A stretch of DNA of 32,262 nt from CAZCAC01 sp964496575 (GTDB lineage: Bacteria; Planctomycetota; UBA1135; GCA-002686595). The notes under the pieces were generated by a model. That model saw only the letters and a program-made list of their open reading frames with translations, was not told where the DNA came from and did not search any database. The stretch lies in the NCBI GenBank assembly GCA_964496575.1, contig CAZCAC010000098.1, positions 1 through 32,262 on the forward strand. The letters are read 5' to 3'. Shown here piece after piece: positions 1 through 8,501 of this stretch; position 1 is the first letter of the stretch; each line of letters begins with the position of its first letter. The translations under genes and the position numbers were made by a program.

Positions 1-10
1 ACCCACGTTC

Positions 11-117
11 CGTCCGCCTTCGGCGAACGCCACGGCGGCATCAGGTCAGTCCCGTTCGCCTGCGGCGGACGCCACGGCGGCACGGGGCCTTCCCGCTCGC
101 CTTCGGCGATCGCCACG
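11..117. repeat. Three tandem REP-like palindromic repeats
   Basis: Three related units start at 11, 53 and 94, with a period of 41-42 bp. The first two are 30 bp long and differ at only a few bases; the third is shortened to about 24 bp. Each begins with an imperfect palindrome of the form CGTTCGCC-NNN-GGCGGACG, able to form an 8-bp stem with a 3-nt loop and at most one mismatch or G-T pair. The first two then share the tail CCACGGCGGCA. Similar palindromes occur at 24162-24219 in the opposite orientation, so this appears to be a dispersed intergenic family. No coding sequence overlaps it convincingly. Confidence 0.7.
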
Positions 118-331
118 ACTCCAGCGGGCCTTGCATCGGCTGCACCACCGATCCTGCTGTCCGGCACCACCCCCCCTCGATCGGTGCATTCCCCACGCTC
201 ACCCACTTCAGGGCGAGCGCCCATTCCCCATCCTCGGCCACCCCGGCCCCCGCCCCTTCAGAAAACGCCGCCGAGGCCCGAAGAACCCCCGGATACCCCC
301 GTTGCCTGGATAACGCCGCCCGGAGACCGCA
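118..331. other. Intergenic stretch without a recognisable gene
   Basis: Together with the repeats at 11-117 this makes 331 bases without a supportable gene. The plus strand is strongly C-rich. Open frames exist on both strands, but their translations are low-complexity Arg/Pro/Gly strings typical of antisense frames in high-GC DNA. I see no clear sigma-70 promoter. A GGAG at 322-325 is the likely ribosome binding site of the following gene. Confidence 0.5.
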
Positions 332-673
332 GTGAGACTCCCCCGCTGGACCACCTACCCCGCCTTCGCCGTCCTGATGATCGTCGCCTTCCTCGCCATT
401 CCGCGGCGAGGTGACCAGGAGGAGCGCGGCGCCGCAGCGCGGGCGCGGGTGGAGAACACGCCGCTGGAGCTCCTGGATCAACAGGCCCCGACGGAGACCC
501 TCGTGGTCGGGCCCCGGATCGACTACCTGGATGCTCCCCCGACCGATGGCGTGTGGCGGGTCGGCGACATCGTCTACAACACCTTCTGCTGCCACGACGA
601 GTACCTCGGCTGGGTGTGCATCGCCGCGGGCAGCCCGGGGCACTGGGCGCCTTTCTACCGCGCGGTGCGCTGA
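332..673 (+). CDS. Small membrane-anchored protein of unknown function
   Basis: This 113-residue protein starts at GTG 332, with GGAG 6 nt upstream of the start. Residues 8-23 (TYPAFAVLMIVAFLAI) form a single short hydrophobic segment after a basic N-terminus, so it is probably a signal anchor or uncleaved signal. Residues about 74-110 form a compact aromatic/glycine module, GVWRVGDIVYNT followed by GWVCIAAGSPGHW, matching the pattern GxWxxGDxVxN...GWxCxxxGxxGxW. From memory, that pattern resembles a short beta-rich module at the C-termini of phage tail fibres and secreted repeat proteins. Two adjacent cysteines precede a third in this module, so a disulfide is possible. The gene is convergent with the 680-1588 gene, with a 6-nt gap. 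The module resemblance is moderate and the function unknown. Confidence 0.6.
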   Translation: MRLPRWTTYPAFAVLMIVAFLAIPRRGDQEERGAAARARVENTPLELLDQQAPTETLVVGPRIDYLDAPPTDGVWRVGDIVYNTFCCHDEYLGWVCIAAGSPGHWAPFYRAVR

Positions 674-679
674 CCGCCG

Positions 680-1588
680 CTACCAGGAATCCGATTCGAA
701 GATTCGCCGCGCCGCGATCTCCTCGCCATCGCGCGCCCAGCACTCCAGCCCGACCAGGCCGTCGTAGCCCAGCGTCTTCGCCTCGCGCAGCACTCTGGAG
801 TAGTTGACCTCACCCGTCCCCGGCTCCGCGCGCCCGGGGTGATCGGCGAGCTGCAGGTAGCCGATCTCCTCGATCCCCTCGCGCAAGTGCCCGCACAGAT
901 CGCCCTCGGTGATCTGCATGTGGTAGAGATCCCAGTTGAGCTTGACGTGCGAGGAACCCACCCGACGGCAGATTTCGATCCCCGGCGCGCTGCCGTAGAG
1001 ACAGTGGCCCGCATGGTCGACGCGGATGTTCATCGGCTCGAGGATCAGCATCAGGTCCGCCTCCTCCGCGATCGGCGCGCCGAGCTTCAAGCCGTCGGCG
1101 ATGTGACCGTGCATCACCTCCTGTGTCATCCCCGGCTGGTCGTTGCCGCCGACCACGGTCGCCTTCTTCGCGCCGAGAATCCTCGCCGCTTCGACCGACC
1201 TACGCAGCGCCGCGAGAAACGCCTCGTGGTTCGCGGGATCGTTGAGACCGGGCACGAACCCCCAGGCGGTGAACTGCGCCACCTCGACGCCGCACCCCTC
1301 GCTGACCTTCGCGATCGCCTCGAGGTCCTTCCCCTCCAGCTCCCAGAACTCGATCGCCGGAAAGCCGAGGTCGGCGGCGGCCTTGATCCGGTCGACGAAC
1401 GACAGCCGGCGGAACCACATCTCGACGTTGACGGCGAAACGCGTGTTCTTCGTCCGTCCGGGCAGGTCCGGTGACTTCTCGTCGGCTGCGTTCTCGATCA
1501 TGTCCTCCTCCTCCTGTGCGCTACCGGTCGTGGAAGCTGCCAGGGCGGCGCTCCCGGCCAGGAAGGTCCGGCGGTCGATGGGTCTCAT
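680..1588 (-). CDS. Tat-exported hydroxypyruvate-isomerase-like TIM-barrel protein
   Basis: This 302-residue protein starts at ATG 1588, preceded by GAGGAAAG at good spacing. The N-terminus carries a twin-arginine signal (RRTFLAGSAALAAS), suggesting export by Tat. The mature part is an AP-endonuclease-2/xylose-isomerase-like TIM barrel. Recognisable segments are the strand entering FPAIEFWELEG, the metal-ligand Glu in LILEPMN, the HVKLNWDLYHMQ segment, LQLADHPGR, and the final VGLECWARDGEE. These follow the order of the hydroxypyruvate isomerase (Hyi) family, which interconverts hydroxypyruvate and tartronate semialdehyde, but exported planctomycete homologues have uncertain substrates. It lies 8 nt after the dehydrogenase gene and is almost certainly cotranscribed with it, which points to extracytoplasmic sugar or sugar-acid processing. 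Family assignment is firm; substrate is inferred. Confidence 0.85.
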   Translation of the reverse strand: MRPIDRRTFLAGSAALAASTTGSAQEEEDMIENAADEKSPDLPGRTKNTRFAVNVEMWFRRLSFVDRIKAAADLGFPAIEFWELEGKDLEAIAKVSEGCGVEVAQFTAWGFVPGLNDPANHEAFLAALRRSVEAARILGAKKATVVGGNDQPGMTQEVMHGHIADGLKLGAPIAEEADLMLILEPMNIRVDHAGHCLYGSAPGIEICRRVGSSHVKLNWDLYHMQITEGDLCGHLREGIEEIGYLQLADHPGRAEPGTGEVNYSRVLREAKTLGYDGLVGLECWARDGEEIAARRIFESDSW

Positions 1589-1596
1589 GTCTTTCC

Positions 1597-4500
1597 TCAA
1601 CGTCGGCTCAGGTACTCGATCAGGTCCCGCATCTCGAAGCGATCGAGTGCGGCCTCCAGGTCGTCGGGCATCGATGAGAGGCCCGGACGACGTTCCGTGA
1701 TGCTGGAGAGCTCGACGTCGACGCGCTCCCCGGCGGGCGTCTCCAGCGTGAGCTTCGACTCTCCCTCCTCGATGATGCGACCGGTCAGCTGCCGCTCGTC
1801 CGCGAGGATCAGCAGCACCGACTCGTAGCCCGGCGTCAGCTGCGCCTGGTGGTCGACCACCGACCGGAGCAGGTCGAGGCGGGTGAGCCGCTCGCCCACC
1901 CCTTCCAGGTTGGGCCCGACTCCGTCCGCCGCCTCCTCGCCGGAGCGGTGGCAGCGCACGCACGAGAGCTCGGCTCGCGTCCGGAAGAGCTGCTCGCCGC
2001 GCTGCGCATCACCCCCCAGCAGCGTATCGATCCACTCGCCGAGGATCGGATCGGCGGCCCGTCGCGTCTGGTCGATCTTCGCCGGCAGCTTCTTCAGGCT
2101 CTCCGAGCTCGCCGTGCGGAGCGCCTCCACGAGATCGAGCCGCAGCTCCGCGGGTAGGAGGCCGGCGACCAGGTCGTCGTACTGATCGCGCAACAGCCTC
2201 TCGATGCGCGGGTCGACGACCGCGACCAGCGTCCGGTACAGCGTGCGGCGCTCCTCGATCTGGCCATTCGCCAGCACCGACCGGTAGAGCGGCAAGGCCC
2301 GTTCCAGGTCGATGCGTGGCAACGCGTCGAGCGCGGCGGCCCGCAGCTCGACGTCGGTGTCCTGGAGCGCGACACCCAGCGACTCCTCGAATCCTCCGTT
2401 GCCGAGCGGCCCCAGCGCCTCCAGGGCGCGCCGCCGCGCGACGGGGGGGAAGTCGCGCCCCGCGACGATCTCCGACAGCGTCGGGGCCACCGACTTGACC
2501 GAGTAGATCTCCGCGAGATCGATCCAGCGCACGAGTAGCTCCGCCGGGGCGCGGAGGATCCCCTTCCGCCCCAGTCGCTCCACCAGCGTCGGCAGATTCT
2601 CCGCCTCGCGCGGCTCGAGCGGCCGCCAGGCTCCGCTGACGTCGTCGCGCGGCTCGGGGCGAGCCCACTGCGCGAGCAGGCGCAACGCGTCGGCGCGGTG
2701 CCCCGCCTCTCGGCCCTCTTCCAGCGCGAAGTCGGTGAGCGCGCGCGCCCGCTCCTCACCGCCCACACGCAGGTTGGCGTTCAGCACCCGGCGGACCAGG
2801 GCGTCACCCTCGAGCGTCTCCGCGCCGATCCACTCCGCCAGCGCGGGCAGCGCCCCGGCGATCGGGACGTCGTGAATCGCCCGAGCGGTTTCGAGCACCA
2901 CTCGCGCATCGGGGTCGTGCAGGAAGCGCGCCACCGCCGTCGAGCCCTGCCGGCGCAGCGCTACCACCGCGGCCACCCGGGCGTGCCGGCTGGTGTCCTG
3001 CAACGCCTCGAGCAACCGCTCCTCGCCCGCGCACCTCGAGAGGCCATACGTCGCCACGTGGCGCAGCACCGGGTCCTGGTCGCCGGCGCCTCGCGCCAGC
3101 GTGAACAGCGCCTCGACCGCGCGCGGATCGCCGATACGAGCGCAGGCGATCGCCGCGCAGGAGCGCACCGTCGGGTCCTCGTCGGCCACCGCCTTGATCA
3201 GGTTGGAGAGCGCCGGCGCGTGGCGATGATCCCCGAGCACGCGGGCCAGCTGCGCGCGGACCCGCGGCTCGGGGTCCTTCAGGAAGGGGTTGAGGAAGTC
3301 CAGCAGCTCGGGGTTCTCGCGCGCGGCCATGCCCAGGCCCCAGACGCAGTGGATTCGCGCCAGCTCCTCCTTGGCGTTGACCAGCCCATCGCGCAGAGCC
3401 GCCCACCCCGCTTCACCGCGTCGTACCAGCTCGAACTGCGCCTTCCGGCGCACTCGCTGGTCCGCGTGACCGAGCATGCGCGCGAGATCGGCCGGTTCCA
3501 CCTCGACGAGGCCTCCGACCAGGATGGCGCGCACCGTCTCGGTCGCGGGAGCCTCGCGGAGACGCGGGATGTAGAGGCGGTAGATTCGCCCCTTGCCGGT
3601 CTTCTCGCGTCCCTGCACCCAGTCGGTGAAGTAGATCGCGCCATCGGGCGCGAAGTCCACGTCGGTAGTCACCGTCCCCCAGACCAGGCGGCCGGGAGTC
3701 TTCAGCTCGAAGCCCGCGCCGAGCGCCTCGAGCGAGAAGAAGTGGATGCCGCTCTCGGTCACCTCCCCGCGAGCGTCGGCGAGCAGGAAGTATCCGTCGT
3801 ACCCCGGCGGCAGGCCGGTGCCCGGGTAGTGGGCGAGCCCCGCCGGCTCCTGGCCGATCGTCGCGACGGGGGGCAGCACGTACAGCGCCTGCTCCTCGTG
3901 CGCCGGCTGCCAGAGCCCCTCGTCGAGCCAGGGACCGCGCGCGCCCGGTCGATCGAGCCACTGATACGATGAGCGCCAGCCGCTGTCCGCACCCTCGACG
4001 ACCTGCACCAGCCGGGCGGGCTCGCCGCCACCCGAGGCGGCGTCGCCGGTGAAGAGGTTGCCGTAGCGGTCGAAGGCCAGCTCGCCCGGATTGCGCAGGC
4101 CGGTGTGAATCACCTCCAGCTCGCTGCCGTCGAGATTGCAGCGCAGCACCGCGCCGGTGTGCGGGTGATCGATCGTGCCCGCCTCGCCGGCGTCGACCGA
4201 GAAGCCGCGGTCGCCGCACGCGAAGTAGAGCTTGCCGTCGGGGCCGATCGTCATGCCGTGCAGGCCGTGGAAGGGCAGGCCCACGCGCACCCCGTAGCCG
4301 CTGGACAGCGAGGCGCGCTCGTCCGCGCGTCCGTCGCCATCGGTATCAGTCAGCTTCCAGACGTGGGGAACGCAACCGAAGTAGATCGAGCCACGGAACT
4401 CCACGAGCCCCGCGCCGAGACCGTCCACGATCTCGCCGAAACCGTCCGCCCACACCGAGGCGAAGTCCGCGACCCCGTCCCCGTCGGTATCGGTGATCCG

Positions 4501-4926
4501 CCGGATCCGCTCCTGCTCCCGGCCGTACTGCTCCTCGAGCGAGGCTCCCGCGAACTTCGTGAGTGTGGCCAGCCGGTCCTCGACCGTCCGCCCGGCGAGC
4601 TCGTCGGCCAGCCAGTCCGGGTGCTGCCGGAGGTCGCTCACCCCCGCACCCAGCCGGAAGGTCTCGGCGACGAAGAAGGCGCCGTCCTCCGTGGGGAAGA
4701 AACAGGTGGGGTTGGCCAGGAGCGGTTCGGCGGCGAAGAGCTCGAGCCGGAACCCGTCGGTCACGGTGAAGCGAGCCATCGCTTCCCGCCCCTCATTGGA
4801 GGCCTCGGCGATCTCCGGCTGATACTCCTCGGCGGTCGGTGAATCCTGGGCGAGTCCGGTGGCGAGGAGGCAGAAGCCGACCGCCACCCCCATGGAGGAT
4901 GAGAATCGAAGCATCGGTATGGACAA
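1597..4926 (-). CDS. Secreted PVC-type membrane-bound dehydrogenase with HEAT repeats and C-terminal cytochrome c domain
   Basis: The protein has up to 1109 residues. A TTG at 4926 abuts the upstream stop and has GGAAAGAG about 9 nt before it; ATG 4914 is the alternative start, giving MLRFSSSMGVAVGFCLLATGLAQ, a clear signal peptide. Residues about 50-460 are a six-bladed propeller of the membrane-bound dehydrogenase type, with Asp-rich DTDGDGVADF and DTDGDGRADE calcium-like loops and LHGMTIGPDGKLYFACGDRG. Residues about 480-960 are HEAT-like helical repeats (DPEPRVRAQLARVLGD and similar). The C-terminus has a haem c site CVRCH at 989-993 and a likely axial Met in SSMPDDLEAAL. The arrangement matches the planctomycete families TIGR02604 and TIGR02603. 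It likely oxidises a sugar or polyol outside the cytoplasm and passes electrons to its haem. Isomerase genes lie on both sides in the same operon. Confidence 0.9.
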   Translation of the reverse strand: MSIPMLRFSSSMGVAVGFCLLATGLAQDSPTAEEYQPEIAEASNEGREAMARFTVTDGFRLELFAAEPLLANPTCFFPTEDGAFFVAETFRLGAGVSDLRQHPDWLADELAGRTVEDRLATLTKFAGASLEEQYGREQERIRRITDTDGDGVADFASVWADGFGEIVDGLGAGLVEFRGSIYFGCVPHVWKLTDTDGDGRADERASLSSGYGVRVGLPFHGLHGMTIGPDGKLYFACGDRGFSVDAGEAGTIDHPHTGAVLRCNLDGSELEVIHTGLRNPGELAFDRYGNLFTGDAASGGGEPARLVQVVEGADSGWRSSYQWLDRPGARGPWLDEGLWQPAHEEQALYVLPPVATIGQEPAGLAHYPGTGLPPGYDGYFLLADARGEVTESGIHFFSLEALGAGFELKTPGRLVWGTVTTDVDFAPDGAIYFTDWVQGREKTGKGRIYRLYIPRLREAPATETVRAILVGGLVEVEPADLARMLGHADQRVRRKAQFELVRRGEAGWAALRDGLVNAKEELARIHCVWGLGMAARENPELLDFLNPFLKDPEPRVRAQLARVLGDHRHAPALSNLIKAVADEDPTVRSCAAIACARIGDPRAVEALFTLARGAGDQDPVLRHVATYGLSRCAGEERLLEALQDTSRHARVAAVVALRRQGSTAVARFLHDPDARVVLETARAIHDVPIAGALPALAEWIGAETLEGDALVRRVLNANLRVGGEERARALTDFALEEGREAGHRADALRLLAQWARPEPRDDVSGAWRPLEPREAENLPTLVERLGRKGILRAPAELLVRWIDLAEIYSVKSVAPTLSEIVAGRDFPPVARRRALEALGPLGNGGFEESLGVALQDTDVELRAAALDALPRIDLERALPLYRSVLANGQIEERRTLYRTLVAVVDPRIERLLRDQYDDLVAGLLPAELRLDLVEALRTASSESLKKLPAKIDQTRRAADPILGEWIDTLLGGDAQRGEQLFRTRAELSCVRCHRSGEEAADGVGPNLEGVGERLTRLDLLRSVVDHQAQLTPGYESVLLILADERQLTGRIIEEGESKLTLETPAGERVDVELSSITERRPGLSSMPDDLEAALDRFEMRDLIEYLSRR

Positions 4927-5892
4927 TCAGGCCAGCTCTTTCCGGATGCGGATCAGGAGGTCGCGAGTGAGACGGATGCCCTCGTCCTCGCCGTGCTTGG
5001 AGCCCTCGTACTCGATCCCGACGTGGCCGCGATAGCCGGCGGCGAGCACGATCTCCATCATCTTCCGGAAGTCGGTGTGGACCTCGTTACCCGCATCGTC
5101 GAACTCGTGGCTCTTGGCGCTGACTGCCCGGGCGAAGGGCATCAGCTCCGTGACCCCCTGGTAGCGGTCGTACTGCTTACCGCCGCCCAGGTGGAAGTTG
5201 CCGAAGTCGGGCAGTGTACCGACGCCGTTGTTGTCGGAGAGGAACATGCTGTCAGCCAGCTTCATCACCCCGGCCAGCCATTCGCCGTTCGAGGAGAGGC
5301 CGCCGTGGTTCTCGACGATCACGCTCACGCGGTAGGGGGCCCCGAACGCGGCCAGCTGGACCAGCGAGTCCGCCGCGCGTTTCTGCATCTCGGTGGGATC
5401 ACCCGAACCCGCGGCGTTGACCCGGATCGAGTGACAGCCGAGGTAGCTGGCCGCGACGATCCACTTGTGGTGGTTCCGGATCGCCTTCGCGCGCTCGGCC
5501 TCGTCCAGTGCCGCCAGCGCGCCCTCTCCATCGACCATGATCAGCAGCATCTGCACTCCGGCGTCGATCGCGCGCAGCTTCATCTGCGCGAGGTACTCCC
5601 AGTCGCACGCCTTGTCCTTGAAGAACTGGTTGACGAACTCGACCGCCGCGATGTCGTACTTCTCGCGCACCGTCGAGATCCAGTCCAGGTTGCTGATCCG
5701 TCCCCCGTGGAGGGCGCGGTGGTTCGACCACTGGGCCAGCGAGATCTCGAAGGGTCGCTCCTTCTTCTCCTTCTCGTCCTGCCGGTGAAGGCCGGCGAGC
5801 GGGGCCGCGCTCCCGGTGGAGGAGGTGAGCGCCACGGCGCTGAGCGAGGAGGCGAGGGCGAGGAACTCGCGGCGGGAGGCGGCGGGTCTCAT
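4927..5892 (-). CDS. Tat-exported sugar phosphate isomerase/epimerase-like TIM barrel
   Basis: This 321-residue protein starts at ATG 5892, chosen because a twin-arginine signal follows directly (ASRREFLALASSLSAVA); an in-frame extension up to 5994 lacks protein-like sequence. The body is an AP-endonuclease-2 family TIM barrel: IAAVEFVNQFF near the first active-site strand, HSIRVNAAGSGDP, VIVENHGGLSSN carrying the metal-ligand Glu, LPDFGNFHLGGG, AKSHEFDDAGNE, and the terminal HVGIEYEGS with a second Glu ligand. The family rearranges or epimerises ketoses and sugar acids. It is the first gene of a three-gene operon with the dehydrogenase and the Hyi-like protein. It is only distantly similar to that protein, so the two probably catalyse different steps. 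The ribosome binding site is weak. Confidence 0.85.
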   Translation of the reverse strand: MRPAASRREFLALASSLSAVALTSSTGSAAPLAGLHRQDEKEKKERPFEISLAQWSNHRALHGGRISNLDWISTVREKYDIAAVEFVNQFFKDKACDWEYLAQMKLRAIDAGVQMLLIMVDGEGALAALDEAERAKAIRNHHKWIVAASYLGCHSIRVNAAGSGDPTEMQKRAADSLVQLAAFGAPYRVSVIVENHGGLSSNGEWLAGVMKLADSMFLSDNNGVGTLPDFGNFHLGGGKQYDRYQGVTELMPFARAVSAKSHEFDDAGNEVHTDFRKMMEIVLAAGYRGHVGIEYEGSKHGEDEGIRLTRDLLIRIRKELA

Positions 5893-5974
5893 GAGCTCTG
5901 ATCTGTGGAGTTCGAGGAAGGGAGGGACGGACACGGCGAGATTGTCGCAAAGATCCCCGGGGGGGAGCGCTACG

Positions 5975-5989
5975 GTGTACTTCTTACAC
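5975..5989. promoter_or_regulatory. Short inverted repeat upstream of the isomerase/dehydrogenase operon
   Basis: GTGTA and TACAC form a 5-bp inverted repeat with a 5-nt spacer. It lies about 85-100 bp upstream of the first gene of the minus-strand operon, in the 129-nt gap after the PHP-domain gene. The position fits a transcription factor site, but the repeat is short and has no second copy that I noticed, so chance occurrence is possible. Confidence 0.2.
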
Positions 5990-6021
5990 GCCACCCGGCG
6001 TTCTGCGGGTCCCGGGACGGG

Positions 6022-8466
6022 TCAGGGGCGCTCGGCGGCGGATCGCACGGCGGAATCCAGAACGCTGAAGTAGAGCCCGGTGGCCCCCCCGCCATTCTCC
6101 ACCCCGATCACCACCCGGTTCCAGCCGGCGGCGAGCTTCAGGCGACCGACCTGCTGGAGCGGAGAGGCACCGTGCCGCGTCGGGTCGCGGAAGACCTCCT
6201 CCGACCCGACCCACAGGCGGCCGCCGTCGTCGGTGCCCAGTGCGTACAGGACCGTCTTGGCCTCGTCGGTGTGGAGCCAGGTGCGGGCGTAAGCGATCGA
6301 GTTGTCACAATGCTCGGGGTCCAGGGCGGCGAGGTCGACGTAGCCGGACTCGCTGATTACCGGATCGATCCAGCGCACCGGGCCGTCCTTGCCCTCGTAC
6401 TCCGCGCGGTCGTCGTCGGCGACCGGCGGCGGACCGTCTTTCTCGAACAGCGTCCCCTGCGCCGGGTTCGGGAAGTAGCCGATCACCTTCCACGTGCGCA
6501 CCGCCTCGACGGGGAGCAGGCGGGAGAGCTCGCTGGGGTAGCGCCGGATCGCGCTCTTGCCGAAGCGATCGAGCAGCTCGATCACCCGCTGGGGCGCTTC
6601 ATCGGGATCACACACGGCGAGGGCGCGCATGGTGGTGAGGGCCAGGAACGGATCCTCCGCATCCTTCCAGAGGACTTTGATCGTGGGGCCGAACACCGGG
6701 AAGGCGAGGATCTCGGCGGCGCGCAGCGACGCCAGCCGAACTCGTCGATCGTTGGTGGTGAGCCCGGCGAGCACGAGCTGGGTCGCCATCGGCCGCCCCA
6801 GCTCCGCGCTGGCCAGGATCAGGAACGCCGCCTCGCTTGGCGACAGCCGGCTGAGATTGACGCGGGTCTCCGACTCGCGCCGGGCCCAGTCGAGAGTGCT
6901 GGTCCACTTGCCATCCCCGTCGGTATCGACCCGGATCGGGTTGCTGACCGCCATCGGCAGGATCGGCCGGTCCGCTCCGTTGACGATCGGGTCGAGGCTC
7001 TCGTCGCCCTCGACCAGCACCACGATCCACGAGTCGTGGGTCAGCGTGATCACCTCCTTGATCCTGGGCCAGCGGAAGCGGCCGTCGGCGCTCACGCCCG
7101 GTTCGACCTCGACGGTCTTCACCACGTCCCCGTTGACCACGATCTTGACGCGGTTGATGAGGATCCAGGTCGGCGACTGCAGGCGCACGTCGACGATGAC
7201 CCGCCCGGTCGTCGTCTCGGCGAGGCTGCCCATCGGCTGGCCGTTCACCCGGAACTCGAGGACCGGCCCGAGAGTGGTGTAGCAGCGCCCGGCGCGCAGG
7301 GACTCGGCGACCATCGCCGGCTGGACCTTGGCCGGCTGATCGATGGGAACCTGGACGAAGTTGCGCGGGTACCCCGCGAAGTTGTGGTGCACGCAGTGGC
7401 TGTCGGAGTTTCCGACGGCGACGTAGCGAAAGCCCCGATTGAGTAGGTTGAACCAGTCCTGCAACACCGAGTGGATGCCGGCACCGACCGAGAAGTCGGG
7501 CGGCAGGTCGGCGTCGAAGTACCCCCACCCCGGGTTCGAGTTGAAGATCTCGATCGTATCGAAGTCGGAGCTGTAGATGCGCGAGTTGCTCTCCCCGGTG
7601 ATGGGATCGAGCTCGGCCTGGGTGAAGTAGTCGATGCCGCCCCAGCGCGGGTGGTTGAGCTGAATGACCGGTACGATCCCGAAGCGGTTCGGCTCCTCCC
7701 GGATGAACCTGAAGAGCGCCTTCGCGTCGCGCGCCTGCGGGTCGGGCACCGGGCGATCAGGCTCCAGGGGGAAGGCGTTCAGGTGGCCGATCGGCACCGA
7801 GACCTCGTTCCCGGTGATCGTCTGGACGCGGTCGTTCACCCCCAGCGCCTCGACCGTCGGCTCGTAGTCGGTGTTGTGGTTGTGGTCGGTCGCGACGGCG
7901 AACTCGACGCCTTCGCCGACCAGTGAGATCAGGCGTTCCTCGAGATCCGAGTCACCGTGCCCCGAGTAGGTCAGGGTGTGCAGGTGGAAGTCACCGCTGA
8001 TCCACCCCGGCGTCGAGACCGGCCGGGTCAGCGCGCCGGTGAAGGTCGCCTCCGCGCCTTCGACGATCTCGATCTGTTCGGCGTGGAGGCTCCACTCGAT
8101 CCCGCGCGTGGCGTAGACGGAGTAGGTCCCCACCGGCACCGTGATCGCGCCGGAACCGGAGAGGGTGTAGACGACGTTGCGGCGCACGGCCAGGTCGTGC
8201 GGCCGGACCTTGGTGTTGGGGAAGATGTCGGGGATCACGCCCGCCTCGCGGACGAAGGTCAGCCGGCCGGGGATCGGGTTGCCCAGGTGGTCGGTGATGG
8301 CGTAGCGCAGCACGCCGTGCGGCTCTTCGGCGTCGGTGATCGGGGCCGGCTCTTCCGGTCGGGCCGCGGCGGGGGCGGCCGGTTCCTGGACCGCGCTCAT
8401 CCCGGGAAGGCAGGGGAAGAGCGGCGCGGTCGCGAGGGAGAGGAGCAGCGGAATCGAGGTCATCAT
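6022..8466 (-). CDS. Secreted PHP-domain metallohydrolase (CehA/McbA-like) with C-terminal beta domain
   Basis: The protein has 814 residues from ATG 8466; the adjacent ATG 8463 is equally possible and neither has a clear ribosome binding site. MMTSIPLLLSLATAPLFPCLPGMSA is a signal peptide. After an N-terminal carboxypeptidase-regulatory-like beta domain comes a PHP domain carrying its metal ligands: GDFHLHTLTYSGHGD (HxH), FAVATDHNHN (DH), ITGNEVSV (Glu), IQLNHPR (His) and VAVGNSDSH (DxH). This layout fits CehA/McbA-type hydrolases, known to cleave carbamate or phosphodiester bonds. The last ~110 residues (LYALGTDDGGRLWVGSEEVF, LKLAAGWNRVVIGVENG) form a jelly-roll-like module typical of secreted planctomycete enzymes. 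It is divergent from the 8502 gene, 35 nt away. The substrate is unknown. Confidence 0.85.
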   Translation of the reverse strand: MMTSIPLLLSLATAPLFPCLPGMSAVQEPAAPAAARPEEPAPITDAEEPHGVLRYAITDHLGNPIPGRLTFVREAGVIPDIFPNTKVRPHDLAVRRNVVYTLSGSGAITVPVGTYSVYATRGIEWSLHAEQIEIVEGAEATFTGALTRPVSTPGWISGDFHLHTLTYSGHGDSDLEERLISLVGEGVEFAVATDHNHNTDYEPTVEALGVNDRVQTITGNEVSVPIGHLNAFPLEPDRPVPDPQARDAKALFRFIREEPNRFGIVPVIQLNHPRWGGIDYFTQAELDPITGESNSRIYSSDFDTIEIFNSNPGWGYFDADLPPDFSVGAGIHSVLQDWFNLLNRGFRYVAVGNSDSHCVHHNFAGYPRNFVQVPIDQPAKVQPAMVAESLRAGRCYTTLGPVLEFRVNGQPMGSLAETTTGRVIVDVRLQSPTWILINRVKIVVNGDVVKTVEVEPGVSADGRFRWPRIKEVITLTHDSWIVVLVEGDESLDPIVNGADRPILPMAVSNPIRVDTDGDGKWTSTLDWARRESETRVNLSRLSPSEAAFLILASAELGRPMATQLVLAGLTTNDRRVRLASLRAAEILAFPVFGPTIKVLWKDAEDPFLALTTMRALAVCDPDEAPQRVIELLDRFGKSAIRRYPSELSRLLPVEAVRTWKVIGYFPNPAQGTLFEKDGPPPVADDDRAEYEGKDGPVRWIDPVISESGYVDLAALDPEHCDNSIAYARTWLHTDEAKTVLYALGTDDGGRLWVGSEEVFRDPTRHGASPLQQVGRLKLAAGWNRVVIGVENGGGATGLYFSVLDSAVRSAAERP

Positions 8467-8501
8467 CGGATGGATCGGGGAGAGGCGTGGCGCGAGGTCA
8501 C

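Noticed and set aside
41..743. Long minus-strand open frames opposite the small protein gene
   Set aside because: Translations are Arg/Gly/Pro-rich without domains, typical of antisense frames in GC-rich DNA; the plus-strand GTG gene has a ribosome binding site and a coherent product.
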